In this document: positions 25,952 through 34,858 of the stretch, in pieces
Layout of the letters: every line of letters begins with the position of its first letter
How positions within the stretch are numbered: position 1 is the first letter of the stretch
NCBI RefSeq assembly: GCF_000389965.1
Contig: NC_021191.1
Coordinates: forward strand, 6,449,501 to 6,513,500
Direction: 5' to 3'
Source of the DNA: Actinoplanes sp. N902-109
Lineage (GTDB): Bacteria > Actinomycetota > Actinomycetes > Mycobacteriales > Micromonosporaceae
Length of the DNA: 64,000 bases
Translations under genes and position numbers: made by a program
Notes under the pieces: generated by a model
Databases searched by the model: none
Told to the model about the DNA's origin: nothing
What the model saw: the letters and a program-made list of their open reading frames with translations, nothing else

Positions 25952-28039
25952 ATGGGTGCTCGCTGGGCCACCGCCATCACCAGCAGGACCGGCGCACTCG
26001 TGATCGTCGTGACAGCCGTTGCCCTGACCGCGCTGGTGTGGCTGACCTCCCCGGCCCAACCGGCTGCCGAACCGGCCGACGGGTTGCCCGCCGGCAAGCA
26101 GTCGACCCGGGTGACCGAGCTGGCGGACCGCTTCCCCAGCGGCCGCACCGACGCCGCGGTCGTGGTGTACGAGCGCCGCGCCGCGCCTCTGACCCCGGCC
26201 GACAGAGCCGTGATCGCCGCACGGGTTCCGGGCGGTGCCGTGGCGCCGCCGACGTTCTCCCGCGACAACCAGGCGGCGCTGCTCGTCGTCCCGGTGCCCG
26301 GCGATGACGACGCCGCGCAGGCGGCAACCATCGACCGCCTCCGCACCACCGTCCGCGCCGATCTGCCGGCCGGGCTGACCGCGCAGGTGACCGGCGGCCC
26401 GGCGTTCAGCCGCGACATCGCCGCCGCCTTCGACGGCGCCGACGTCACCCTGCTGGCGACCACCGCGGGCGTCGTCGCGCTGTTGCTGCTGATCACCTAT
26501 CGCAGCCCGCTCCTCTGGATCGCCCCGCTGGCCGTCATCGGCGGCGCCGACCAGGTGGTCGCCAAACTGCTGCCGTGGATCGCCCGGCTGGTCGGCGAGC
26601 GGACCGACGCGGCCGTCAGCGGGATCGTGTCGGTCCTGGTCTTCGGCGCCGGCACCGACTACGCGCTGCTGCTGATCTCCCGCTACCGCGAGGAACTGCG
26701 CCGCACCCCGCACCGGCGTACCGCGATGGCCAACGCCCTGCGCGCCGCGTCGCCGGCCGTCGCGGGCAGCGCCGCCACGGTGGTGCTGGCGTTGCTGACC
26801 TTGCTCGCCGCGGTGCTGACCAGCAACCGTACGCTCGGCATCTCCGCGGCTCTCGGCGTCGGCGTCGCCCTGCTGGCCGGCCTGGTCGTGCTGCCGGCCG
26901 TGCTGGCCTGTCTGCCGCGCGGGGTGTTCTGGCCGTTCGTACCGCAGGTGGGTTCGGCTGAGCCCAGCGACACCGGCCGGTGGGCCCGCATCGCCCACGG
27001 CGTCGGACGACGGCCGGCCGCGGTGCTCGTGGTGTCGGTGCTGCTGCTGGGCGGCCTGGCCGCGGGGCTCGTGACCACCCGGATCGGTCTGTCGCAGACC
27101 GAACAGTTCCGCACCGAGGTCGAATCGGTCACCGCTCAGCAGGCGCTGGCCCGGCACTTCCCGGCCGGCAGTTCCCAGCCACTCGCCGTCATCAGCACGA
27201 GCGCCACCGCCGGAACGGTGGCCGAACGGGTAGCGACCGTGCCCGGGGTGGCCGCTGCGGGCCGCGCCGAGACGTCGGACGACGCTCAGCTGACCAAGCT
27301 CGCCGTCGAGCTGACCGCCGGCCCGGGCACCCCGCAAGCCGATCATGCCGTACGGGACATCCGCGCCGCCCTCACCGGCATACCCGGCGCCGGGGCCCTG
27401 GTCGGCGGGGCCGCCGCTGCCGACCTCGACCAGCGCGACGCCACCGCCCGGGACAACCGGGTCATCGTCCCGCTGGTGCTGGCCGTCGTCCTGCTGGTGC
27501 TGATCCTGCTGCTGCGCTCGCTGCTCGCCCCGGTGCTGCTCCTGCTGACCGTCATCGCCAGCTACGCCGCCAGTCTCGGGGCGGCGACCCTGGTGCTGAC
27601 CCACCTGCTCGGCCTGCCCGCGCTCGACGCCGGCGTACCGCTGCTCAGCTTCCTGTTCCTGGTGGCCCTCGGCGTCGACTACAACATCTTCCTGGTCACC
27701 CGGGCCCGGGAGGAAACGGTCGTACGCGGCGACACGCGCACCGCCATGACCCGCGCGCTCGGCGCGACCGGCGGCGTCATCACCTCCGCGGGCCTCCTGC
27801 TCGCCGCCGTCTTCGCGGTGCTCGGCGTGCTACCGGTCATCGTGCTCACCCAGATCGGCGTCATCGTCGGCATCGGCGTGCTGCTCGACACCCTGCTGGT
27901 GCGCACGCTGCTCGTCCCGGCGATCGCGCTGCTGCTCGGCGAACGGTTCTGGTGGCCCGCCCGGCCCGCGGCGTCAGCCGCCACGACCGCTACCGATGCC
28001 GCTCCAGATCGCGGGCCAGCGACCGCAACGTGGCGGTGA
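25952..28039 (+). CDS. MMPL-family (RND superfamily) transporter
   Basis: The protein has 695 residues and the classical two-fold MMPL architecture. Each half has a first helix, a large extracytoplasmic domain, then a five-helix bundle. The bundles contain VVALLLLITYRSPLLW with GAGTDYALLLISRYREE in the first half, and LLLRSLLAPVLLLLTV with LGVDYNIFLVTRAREE in the second. The GxxxDY motifs in helix 4 and helix 10 are the proton-relay positions. It exports lipids, siderophores or drugs using the proton gradient. GGAGGAGCTGCC precedes ATG 25952. Its last 50 bases overlap the convergent SRPBCC gene. Confidence 0.94.
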   Translation: MGARWATAITSRTGALVIVVTAVALTALVWLTSPAQPAAEPADGLPAGKQSTRVTELADRFPSGRTDAAVVVYERRAAPLTPADRAVIAARVPGGAVAPPTFSRDNQAALLVVPVPGDDDAAQAATIDRLRTTVRADLPAGLTAQVTGGPAFSRDIAAAFDGADVTLLATTAGVVALLLLITYRSPLLWIAPLAVIGGADQVVAKLLPWIARLVGERTDAAVSGIVSVLVFGAGTDYALLLISRYREELRRTPHRRTAMANALRAASPAVAGSAATVVLALLTLLAAVLTSNRTLGISAALGVGVALLAGLVVLPAVLACLPRGVFWPFVPQVGSAEPSDTGRWARIAHGVGRRPAAVLVVSVLLLGGLAAGLVTTRIGLSQTEQFRTEVESVTAQQALARHFPAGSSQPLAVISTSATAGTVAERVATVPGVAAAGRAETSDDAQLTKLAVELTAGPGTPQADHAVRDIRAALTGIPGAGALVGGAAAADLDQRDATARDNRVIVPLVLAVVLLVLILLLRSLLAPVLLLLTVIASYAASLGAATLVLTHLLGLPALDAGVPLLSFLFLVALGVDYNIFLVTRAREETVVRGDTRTAMTRALGATGGVITSAGLLLAAVFAVLGVLPVIVLTQIGVIVGIGVLLDTLLVRTLLVPAIALLLGERFWWPARPAASAATTATDAAPDRGPATATWR

Positions 28040-28460
28040 AACCCACCCGGCCCGCAACCGACAGCAACGGCCCGGCAAACCGGGTGACCCGGCGCGGCGA
28101 CACGGTCACGTCCTCGAACCACACCACCCGGCTACGCGCATCCGGCAACGGCGCCACCGAGAACCACGCCCGCCCGTGCACGACCCGGCCGGACTTCACC
28201 ACCTCGCACCGCCCCGGCCGGTCACCGGGTCCGTCCCCGGAGGGCGGCTGCCAGCCCACCACCGTCATCGGGTCGTCGAAAGCGAGCGGGCCCATCCCCG
28301 TACGCGCGACGAACCCGGCGCCGACACCATCCGGACGCGGCGTCACGGTCCGCACCACCGTCATCGGCGCCCACCGCCCGTGCCGCGGCCAGTCCACCAG
28401 TGCGGCCCACACCGCGCTCGCCGGCGCGCCGACCTCCTGCACGACCGTGAACCGCGCCAT
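27990..28460 (-). CDS. SRPBCC (polyketide cyclase/START-like) protein
   Basis: The protein has 156 residues and the START-like helix-grip fold: VVQEVGAPASAVWAALVDWPRHGRWAP at the N-terminus in two visible parts, and a C-terminal long helix (GFTATLRSLARDLERH). Such proteins bind hydrophobic ligands; no catalytic motif allows a finer call. ATG 28460 is chosen because MARFTVVQEV starts the fold and GGGGG lies upstream. Its 3' end overlaps the MMPL gene. It is probably co-transcribed with the BrkB-like gene 34 bases upstream. Confidence 0.85.
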   Translation of the reverse strand: MARFTVVQEVGAPASAVWAALVDWPRHGRWAPMTVVRTVTPRPDGVGAGFVARTGMGPLAFDDPMTVVGWQPPSGDGPGDRPGRCEVVKSGRVVHGRAWFSVAPLPDARSRVVWFEDVTVSPRRVTRFAGPLLSVAGRVGFTATLRSLARDLERHR

Positions 28461-28494
28461 CACAACCCCCGTCCCAGCGAAAACCTCACGACGA

Positions 28495-29520
28495 TCATCC
28501 CCCACCGCCCTCGTCACCGTCCCCACCCCGCGCCAAATCGGCCGGACCACCGGTGTCCTCGGCAGCGTCGCCACCCCGCGCCACACCGGCGTCCTCGGCA
28601 CCGTCACCGCCCCGCGCCACACCGGTGTCCTCGGCAGCGTCCCCGCCGCGCGCCAGATCGGCTGGGCGGCCGGCGGTGCTCGTCGCCGTCAGCGCGGCGG
28701 CGAACAGCAGCATCTGGTTGATCGCGTTGAGCAGGATGAGCAACCCCACCGAGCCGGCCACCAGCCGGTACGCCGGATTGGCCTCGGTGAGCCGCACATA
28801 CAGACCACCGAGGCTCTTGAGCAGCTCCAGACCCAGGGCCACCAGCACCGCCGGACCCAGCACCCGCCGCCACGGCATCCGTACCCGGGGCACCCCGGTC
28901 AGCACACCACCGGCCAGAACCGTGTTGACCCCGACGGTCACCACGAACCCGACCGCCTTCAGCAGCCACCGGGACAGGACAAAGCCGGTGTCCGCCGCAT
29001 CCACCAGCCGATTCGCCGCGCCGGTCGTCGCATAGGCCACCGCCAGCGACAAGGCCAGCAGCACCCCCATTCCGGCCAGCACCATCAGGTCCACCAGCAC
29101 CCGGGTGACCAGACTGCCGGGATACTCCGGCAACTCCCACATCCGCCGGATCGACGACCGCAGCGCATCAACCCAGAACCACCCGGTGACCGGCAGACCG
29201 ACGAAGCCGATGACGCCGATCGCACCCCGGGCATCCCGCAGCGCCTGCACGTTCACCCGCGGCACATCCTGCGCCAGATACCGCTCAACCGCATGCCCCA
29301 CCGCCGGGTTGTCCAGCATGAACCCGAAAACGGCCACCCCGAGCAGCCCCAGCGCGAACGTGGCGAAGAAGGCGTAGTACGTGACCGCAGCGGCAAGCCG
29401 CCCCCCGTCAGCCCGGTCATACCGCACCCCGGCCCGGATCACCTGATCCAGCCACCCGACCCGCGCCCGCAGCCGCCGCCAGAAGTCACCAACCGCCGAA
29501 ACCCGGCGCTGCCCAGTCAC
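28495..29520 (-). CDS. YihY/BrkB-family inner-membrane protein with repetitive acidic tail
   Basis: The protein has 341 residues with six hydrophobic segments (AAAVTYYAFFATFALGLLGV, GAIGVIGFVGLPVTGWFWVD, VLVDLMVLAGMGVLLALSL and others) and the family signature around LAAAVTYYAFFA. Despite the old name it is not a ribonuclease. After residue 285 the chain becomes an Ala/Gly/Asp/Glu tail built of 12-residue units like ARGGDAAEDTGV, encoded by a tandem DNA repeat. Function is unknown in the family; transport or envelope roles are proposed. Confidence 0.88.
   Translation of the reverse strand: MTGQRRVSAVGDFWRRLRARVGWLDQVIRAGVRYDRADGGRLAAAVTYYAFFATFALGLLGVAVFGFMLDNPAVGHAVERYLAQDVPRVNVQALRDARGAIGVIGFVGLPVTGWFWVDALRSSIRRMWELPEYPGSLVTRVLVDLMVLAGMGVLLALSLAVAYATTGAANRLVDAADTGFVLSRWLLKAVGFVVTVGVNTVLAGGVLTGVPRVRMPWRRVLGPAVLVALGLELLKSLGGLYVRLTEANPAYRLVAGSVGLLILLNAINQMLLFAAALTATSTAGRPADLARGGDAAEDTGVARGGDGAEDAGVARGGDAAEDTGGPADLARGGDGDEGGGG
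28523..28666. repeat. 36-bp tandem repeat in the BrkB-like gene
   Basis: Two full 36-bp units (28571-28606 and 28607-28642) are flanked by a longer related unit at 28523-28570 and a partial unit to about 28666. All share CCCGCGCCA and GTCCTCGGCA cores. Because 36 is a multiple of 3, copy changes keep the frame and only lengthen the acidic C-terminal tail. Confidence 0.85.
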
Positions 29521-29747
29521 CCGCCCGACATACCCGCCCAGCCACCGATCAAGCGGGCCCGCCCGGTGTCATCCATCCCCGGCGGGAGCCAGTCGTGGGG
29601 GTGGTGGAGGTCAGAACCGGATGCTCCAGGAGGGGTCCCATCCCATCAGCTGCCTCCAGCCCGAAGGGTCTCGCCAGCAAGCTTGTCCCGTGCGGGGCAG
29701 CGGATCGTGATCATCGCCGCTAAGGTCGTCGGCGGATGGGAGTGATC

Positions 29748-30479
29748 ATGTGGGATCAGCCGACGTTCGATGTGAGCGGGCTACTGGAGCTGCAGCGGCA
29801 GGCAAACGCCATGGCCGCGCAGTGGGGCGCGGCGGCATCTGCAACGCAGCGGCGGTTCACCGGAGCTGACGACGCCGGCGCGGTGGACGTCGTCATCGAC
29901 GAGTCCGGTCAGCCGGCCAAGGTGCGAATCTCGCCGGATTGGGCCCGAATTGTCGGCGTACGGGGACTCGGCGCTGCCATAGTCGCCGCATTGCAGTCGG
30001 CGTCGCACCAACGCCTTGCCGCATGGGCGCAAGCTGTGACCGAGGAGCCCGCACCGTCGACGTCAGTGCCGCAACCCTCGGCGTCGGAGCCACCGGCGAA
30101 ACCCATCTCCGCCCAGAGTTTGCACGGGCTGCGCGATCTGTTCGATCTCATCGATGGTGCGATCGACGAGCTCGAACAACTGCAAACCGGCCTCGAACGG
30201 TCCGCGGCGCAAACTGACACCGCCACGAACAGCAACCACACGGTACGGATCAGCACGCTCGCCGGTGCTGTCACCGCCATCGAGTTCGACGAGGAATGGC
30301 TGCGCGCCTCGACCTCCGAGCGCATCGCCGTTGCGGTGGAGCAGGCGCTTTCCGTTTCCGTACAGCGGGCGGCCGACCGGCAGCATGACGCGGCGAGCAA
30401 AACGCCCAGCCTCGCGCGAGCACAGCAACTGACTGCATCGCCTGAGACGTTGCTGCGTCAGGCAGGCCTGATCCAGTAA
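29748..30479 (+). CDS. YbaB/EbfC-like protein with two tandem domains (T7SS-associated type)
   Basis: The protein has 243 residues from ATG 29748, chosen because GGGAG lies 5 bases upstream; ATG 29736 is the alternative. Two halves look alike. The first is ELQRQANAMAAQW, then a beta pair (AVDVVIDESGQPAKVRIS) and a long helix. The second is LIDGAIDELEQLQTGL, then TVRISTLAGAVTAIEFDEEW and a helix (RIAVAVEQALSVSVQ). A Pro/Ser-rich linker joins them (residues about 102-120). YbaB-like proteins of this kind accompany WXG100 and Esp genes in actinobacteria. It begins a four-gene run. Confidence 0.8.
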   Translation: MWDQPTFDVSGLLELQRQANAMAAQWGAAASATQRRFTGADDAGAVDVVIDESGQPAKVRISPDWARIVGVRGLGAAIVAALQSASHQRLAAWAQAVTEEPAPSTSVPQPSASEPPAKPISAQSLHGLRDLFDLIDGAIDELEQLQTGLERSAAQTDTATNSNHTVRISTLAGAVTAIEFDEEWLRASTSERIAVAVEQALSVSVQRAADRQHDAASKTPSLARAQQLTASPETLLRQAGLIQ

Positions 30480-30511
30480 CCGGCCGATCCGGACCGAGGG
30501 AAGAGGAAGCG

Positions 30512-30835
30512 ATGGGCAATCCGACCGGCGACCAGGTGAAGGCAGCGATCGAGGGCCTGCGCACCGACGCCAGCACCTGGTCCACCATGTCTCTGCAGCT
30601 GACCGGCGCGCACGGAGTCGCCCAGCGGCTCACCTTGGGCACGTTCGAGTTCAGCGGCCTCGCGCACGCCGCCGGGACCGATGAGACGTACGAACAGATC
30701 CGGCAGAAAATGGCCGATCTGCTCGATCAGGCAAGTTTGACGTTCGACGCCATCGGCGATGCGATCCGCAAGGCCGCCGACGACTACGAGCGCGACGAGG
30801 ACAACACGGTCCACCGCATGCAGAATGTCTACTAG
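30512..30835 (+). CDS. small helical protein with type VII secretion signal (EspC-like)
   Basis: The protein has 107 residues, nearly all helical, in two helices with a break around residues 45-55. The C-terminal end has DDYERDEDN, in which Tyr92-xxx-Glu96 fits the YxxxD/E export signal of ESX substrates. A clear GAGGAAGC precedes ATG 30512. It lies between the YbaB-like protein and a WXG-like membrane protein, supporting a role as a secreted partner. Which ESX machine exports it is unknown; no EccC or EccD gene is in the window. Confidence 0.8.
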   Translation: MGNPTGDQVKAAIEGLRTDASTWSTMSLQLTGAHGVAQRLTLGTFEFSGLAHAAGTDETYEQIRQKMADLLDQASLTFDAIGDAIRKAADDYERDEDNTVHRMQNVY

Positions 30836-30851
30836 GAAAGCGATTCCGATC

Positions 30852-31661
30852 ATGGCCGATGCCGGAAGCATGATGTCCGAAAGTGAGTTCCGGGAGAAGC
30901 TCGCCAAGATGGAGACCCTGCTCAAGGACGTCGAGCGCCATGTCGGCACCATTTTCACCGGCGGCAACCGGGCCGCAGCAATCCTGCCCGGCGGCCTCGG
31001 CGACGGGGTGCACGATCTGCTGGTCAAGCTGCGCGACCTGGTGTCGAAGTTCTTCGAGGAGACCGCCAAGCTGCTGCTCAACCCCGGCTGGCCGTTCGGC
31101 CTGCTGGACGCGGCCGGCAGCTGGACCGACACCGTGGGCGGCCCGATCAGCGAATTGTCCGCAAAGGTGTCACCCGACCAGTTACGCATCGACAACTACT
31201 GGACCGGCCCGGCCGCCGATGCGTACGCCTCCGTGCTGCCCGCGCAGCAGAAAGCTCTGGAGGCCATCAAGACCGCTACGGATTCCATCGACACCCAGCT
31301 GACCACCCTGGCAATCGGCATCTTCGCACTGTGGGGCGCCGTCATCCTCGCCGTGGTCCAGTACGTAGCGCAACTGGCCGCCGAGGCGGCAGCGGCGGCA
31401 ACAGTGGTCGGTGCACCCGAGGGCGCCGCCGCCGCCGGAGTGTCCACCGCTGCCACAATTTCCCTGGTGGCGGCCGCAACCACCGCGTTCATCGCGTACG
31501 TCGGCGTTGTGGTCACCACCATGCGGTCCATCAACCAGACGCTGCAGGCCGGCGCCGGCTTCCCCGACGGCAACTGGCCCAAGGCCACCACGTCCGACTT
31601 CAGCGACGGCAGCCTCAGCGACGGCGACACCACCGACTGGCGGATCAAAACCCATGACTGA
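30852..31661 (+). CDS. WXG100-like protein with transmembrane segments
   Basis: This 269-residue protein has an N-terminal helical region (EFREKLAKMETLLKDVERHV), a WXG-type turn (DNYWTGPAADAYASVLPAQ) and a coiled pair following it. Two hydrophobic stretches come after (LAIGIFALWGAVILAVVQYV and ISLVAAATTAFIAYVGVVV), then an acidic tail. It resembles T7SS effector N-terminal domains or membrane-associated partners, without a toxin domain. ATG 30852 is weakly placed relative to AGGAAAG. The stop overlaps the next gene. Confidence 0.75.
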   Translation: MADAGSMMSESEFREKLAKMETLLKDVERHVGTIFTGGNRAAAILPGGLGDGVHDLLVKLRDLVSKFFEETAKLLLNPGWPFGLLDAAGSWTDTVGGPISELSAKVSPDQLRIDNYWTGPAADAYASVLPAQQKALEAIKTATDSIDTQLTTLAIGIFALWGAVILAVVQYVAQLAAEAAAAATVVGAPEGAAAAGVSTAATISLVAAATTAFIAYVGVVVTTMRSINQTLQAGAGFPDGNWPKATTSDFSDGSLSDGDTTDWRIKTHD

Positions 31662-32136
31662 CCGGTACGCCGCGACGCCCGCCCGCCCCCTCGCCCCCGG
31701 CGGCGGCCGTACGCTGCGCCGCGTCTACGCCGTCCTCCTGCTCCTGGCGGCTGTCGCGGCCGTCGTCACCCTGCCGTTCGCCTGGTACGCGGCCACCACG
31801 TCAACCGACAGTGCGTTGCCGCTGGCAGGCGCCGTAGTCACCACGGCCGCCACCCTCACCAACGGCGCCGCGCTGCTCCTCGGGCGATCGGCCATCCACC
31901 AGGACACAGCCCGGCTCGCCACCGCCGCCCGCTCAGCCCTTCTCGCCCGGATCGCCGCCGCCATCGCTTCCCTCGGGGCCGTCCTGATCGCCGTCCTCGC
32001 CCTGCTGGCCCTGCTGGACGACGTCCCCCACGCGCTGATCGAAGGCATCGCCCTGGTGGTGGCGGCCCTGATCCCAGCCGCCCTCAGCGCCGGCGCCCAC
32101 CGCACCGCCCGCAACCTGCTGGGCCACCCCCGCTAG
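31654..32136 (+). CDS. four-helix membrane protein of unknown function
   Basis: The protein has 160 residues with four predicted transmembrane helices (VYAVLLLLAAVAAVVTLPFA, LAGAVVTTAATLTNGAALLL, IAAAIASLGAVLIAVLALLA, LIEGIALVVAALIPAALSA). It starts inside the end of the WXG-like gene (8-base overlap), so it belongs to the same operon. I do not recognise the family. By position it may be the immunity or anchoring partner of the WXG-like protein; this is inference. Confidence 0.7.
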   Translation: MTDRYAATPARPLAPGGGRTLRRVYAVLLLLAAVAAVVTLPFAWYAATTSTDSALPLAGAVVTTAATLTNGAALLLGRSAIHQDTARLATAARSALLARIAAAIASLGAVLIAVLALLALLDDVPHALIEGIALVVAALIPAALSAGAHRTARNLLGHPR

Positions 32137-32246
32137 CGATCAGGAAACACCAGCAGCGCCGGCGACCGTGTCGATGCCGCTGGGGTGGATGTCGTCGACC
32201 GGCCTCGTCCGCGGCGCAGAACCGGGGCCGGGACACAGGACGCAGG

Positions 32247-33176
32247 TCACCGCATTGCCATGGCCTGCTCGGCGATGTCGGTCAGGGAGAGGGCGGGGCG
32301 TACGCCGGGCATCTCGTCGATTCTGCGGCGGCGGGCGAGCTGCACAAGGTCCTCCGGCTGGAGTGCGCCCAGCCGCGCGCACAGGTGGTCGATGAGCTCC
32401 CTGGCTGTCTGGAGGAGTTCCTCGTCGCCCAGGGGGCGTGGGGGAAGGCCGGCGCCGGCGGTTGCGAACGCATGCGCGGCGGTGCTCAGATCGTCGGTCC
32501 CGGCGTCGCGGATGGTGAGCGAGAGGTGCGTCGACAAGCCGCCGTCGCCCGTGGCGCGATGTGCGTAGCCCCGGGGGATGTACAGCACCTCCCCGGCCTC
32601 GATCGTCGTGGCCAGCACCTCGGCGGGCTCCTCACCGGCCCCGACGACGCCCGCCTGCCAGGTGCCGCTCGCCGGTCCCTCGTGCACGTGCCAGGACTTG
32701 CGACCGGCCACCTGGACGACGAGCACGTCCGCGTCGTCGCGGTGCAGCGGCAGCCCCTGGTGGCCGGCCGGGGTGACGAAGAAGAAGGCTTCGACCGCTC
32801 GCCCGAGCTCCTCGGCGAGCTTGCGGGTCAGGGCCGCGGTGGGGTTGTGCCACTGGTCTATGCAGCGCAGCAGGAGGGTCGCGCCGTCCTTCAGCAGGGT
32901 CTCGATCTTCGCCTCGTCGGCGAATCCGGTGAGCGTGGACGCGTAGATCCGCCGGGAGGTCAGGTAGCTGTTGCGGTCCAGCGAGTCCTCGGCCCGCAGC
33001 ATCTCGACGTACGGGTAGCGCAGGAAACCGCCCGCGATCGCGGCGTCGGCATCGGCGAGGGTGAAGGAGCTGACCGCCGGTTGCGCCGGGCGGAACACCG
33101 CCGGCTCGCGGCCCCAGTACGACGACAGGAACGCGTCGGGGTCACCGACCCATCCGGCCAGGGTGGATGAGGACAT
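32247..33176 (-). CDS. JmjC/cupin-type Fe(II)/2-oxoglutarate oxygenase (ROXA/NO66-like)
   Basis: The protein has 309 residues. A cupin core carries the metal triad: His145 and Asp147 in LPLHRDDADV and His206 in IPRGYAHRA. GRKSWHVH fits the strand before the cofactor site. The C-terminal helical and winged part (from about 235) is typical of ROXA/NO66-like protein hydroxylases. Relatives hydroxylate His or Arg in proteins, and several act on ribosomal peptides. Last gene of the leftward operon that begins with the precursor peptide, so hydroxylation of that peptide is plausible. GGAG precedes the ATG by 8 bases. Confidence 0.8.
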   Translation of the reverse strand: MSSSTLAGWVGDPDAFLSSYWGREPAVFRPAQPAVSSFTLADADAAIAGGFLRYPYVEMLRAEDSLDRNSYLTSRRIYASTLTGFADEAKIETLLKDGATLLLRCIDQWHNPTAALTRKLAEELGRAVEAFFFVTPAGHQGLPLHRDDADVLVVQVAGRKSWHVHEGPASGTWQAGVVGAGEEPAEVLATTIEAGEVLYIPRGYAHRATGDGGLSTHLSLTIRDAGTDDLSTAAHAFATAGAGLPPRPLGDEELLQTARELIDHLCARLGALQPEDLVQLARRRRIDEMPGVRPALSLTDIAEQAMAMR

Positions 33177-33242
33177 GGGCTGCTCTCCGATCGATGTGGT
33201 GCGAGCCGCGGGCTCGGCGAGGGACAGTCGGTGGGTCGAGGA

Positions 33243-34625
33243 TCAGCGGGACACCTCGGCGCGGGCGATCTTGCCGCTGGGGGTGCGGGGCAACGACCCG
33301 GAGGCGGTGAGGACGATGCGCACCGGCGGTAGTTCGAGCATGGCTGCGGTCATCGTGATCGCATCCGTCAGCCGGGCCGGGTCGGTGTCCCGGCTGTGCT
33401 CCACGAAGCAGGCCGGCGACGGGCCGCCGAGCACGGCGGCGTCGGTCACCCCGGTCATGCCCCGGATGTCGTTCTCCAGCCGGGCCGTGAGCAGGTCGGG
33501 GGAGCTGCCGGCACGCCCGGCGATGAACAGGTATCCGGCCGGGTCGACGGAGCCGATGTCGCCGGTGTCGACGGACCCGCCGCCGTCGTGGTCGGCCGGG
33601 CGCAGCCGGAGCCGGATCTCGCCCAGCTCCCCCGGCGGCACCGGCCGCCCGTCCCGGACGACGTCGACACCGATGCCGGGCAGGGGCCGGCCGACCGATC
33701 CGGGCCGGTCCAGCCACTCCGCCGTGGTGATCTCGGTGGCCACGCTTTCCGACGTACCGTAGTACTCCAGCAGCACCGGCCCGAACAGGTCGATGGCGGC
33801 GCGCTTCACCGCCGGTGGGCAGGCCGCCCCGCCGTGGAACACCACCGTGAAGCGGCGCTCGACGGCGACGCGCGCCTCGACGACGTCGAGCAACCGGTCC
33901 GGGCTGAACATCACGCTGTCGGCGGCGTGCCGCTCGGCGAGGTCGGCGAAGGCGGCGGGCGACCAGTCGCGCTGCACGACGACCGCGCTGCCCGCTTGCA
34001 GCGCGTACAGGGCCGGCCCCAGGGTGCCCAGGTGGTACGTCGGGTTCGCCATGATGTGGGGGCCGTGGGTCAGTCCGGCACCGTAGCGCTCGCTGACGGC
34101 GACGCCCTTGTACGCCCGGCGGGGCCGCTTGCGGACCACCGCCTTGGGCAGCCCGGTGGTGCCGGAGGTGGCGTACACGAGGTGACCGGCAGCCGGTGGT
34201 TCGGCGGGCGGGGCCGCGCGGCCGGCGGCGTCGATCAGGTCGGTCCAGCTCACGACCGGTGCGGTCGGGTACGGGTACGGCGGCGTCTGCGGCCCGGCCG
34301 TGACGTGCAGCGTCACGCCGGCCTCGGCCAGCAGCGTCGCGCCCATGGGGATGCCCAGCAGGTGCGGCCCGATCGGGAACAGCCCGAAGCCGTGCTTGAG
34401 TGCGGCCAGCACCAGAGCGAAGAAGTCCGGGCCGGCCGGGATGTCCGTCGACACGACGGCGCCGGGCCGCAGCCCCGCGGCGTGCAGGCCATGGGCACAG
34501 GCGTCGGCTCTGCCGGCGAGTTCGGCGAAGGTGCACACCTCGTCGCCGGCGACAACCGCGGTGCGGTCGGGCACCGTCGCGGCAGTCGACCAGGGATCCC
34601 ACAGGTACGGGCGCATCGCGGTCAC
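33243..34625 (-). CDS. acyl-AMP ligase (ANL superfamily)
   Basis: The protein has 460 residues. The adenylate-forming motifs are VYATSGTTGLPKAV (A3), EYYGTSESVA (A5), SVDTGDIG (A7) and the C-terminal Lys in SGKIARAEV (A10). It is shorter than NRPS adenylation domains and lacks an attached carrier. The GTG start overlaps the ACP stop (GTGA), so it most likely loads an acyl group on that ACP. The substrate is probably a carboxylic acid rather than an amino acid, because the Asp that binds the alpha-amino group is not evident at the A4 region. Chain length unknown. Confidence 0.88.
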   Translation of the reverse strand: MTAMRPYLWDPWSTAATVPDRTAVVAGDEVCTFAELAGRADACAHGLHAAGLRPGAVVSTDIPAGPDFFALVLAALKHGFGLFPIGPHLLGIPMGATLLAEAGVTLHVTAGPQTPPYPYPTAPVVSWTDLIDAAGRAAPPAEPPAAGHLVYATSGTTGLPKAVVRKRPRRAYKGVAVSERYGAGLTHGPHIMANPTYHLGTLGPALYALQAGSAVVVQRDWSPAAFADLAERHAADSVMFSPDRLLDVVEARVAVERRFTVVFHGGAACPPAVKRAAIDLFGPVLLEYYGTSESVATEITTAEWLDRPGSVGRPLPGIGVDVVRDGRPVPPGELGEIRLRLRPADHDGGGSVDTGDIGSVDPAGYLFIAGRAGSSPDLLTARLENDIRGMTGVTDAAVLGGPSPACFVEHSRDTDPARLTDAITMTAAMLELPPVRIVLTASGSLPRTPSGKIARAEVSR

Positions 34626-34858
34626 CGCCCGGCCGTGGCCGGCCCGGCGAGCAGCCGGGCCAGGTCGGTGAAGTCGGCGGCCTCGACGACGAGTTCGACG
34701 TCCACCTCGCGGCCGATGGTTTCCTCGAGCCGGGCCGCCATCTCCACGGCTGTGACCGAGTCGCCGTCGAGGGAGTAGATGTTGTCGTCCGGGGTGGCCT
34801 GCGGGCCGAGGACGCTGTGGGCAACGGCCATGACGTCGTCGATCAGCTTGTCGGACAT
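34622..34858 (-). CDS. stand-alone acyl/peptidyl carrier protein
   Basis: The protein has 78 residues. The 4'-phosphopantetheine site is Ser34 in SLDGDSVTAVEMAARL, followed by the usual helix III. Its start lies 13 bases inside the end of the condensation-like gene, and its stop overlaps the ligase start. This gives a coupled acyltransferase-ACP-ligase unit. Its acyl group should be passed to an acceptor by the neighbouring condensation-like protein. Confidence 0.9.
   Translation of the reverse strand: MSDKLIDDVMAVAHSVLGPQATPDDNIYSLDGDSVTAVEMAARLEETIGREVDVELVVEAADFTDLARLLAGPATAGR

Noticed and set aside
28523..28666. CRISPR-like array
   Set aside because: Repeats are contiguous, in frame within a coding gene and lack spacers.
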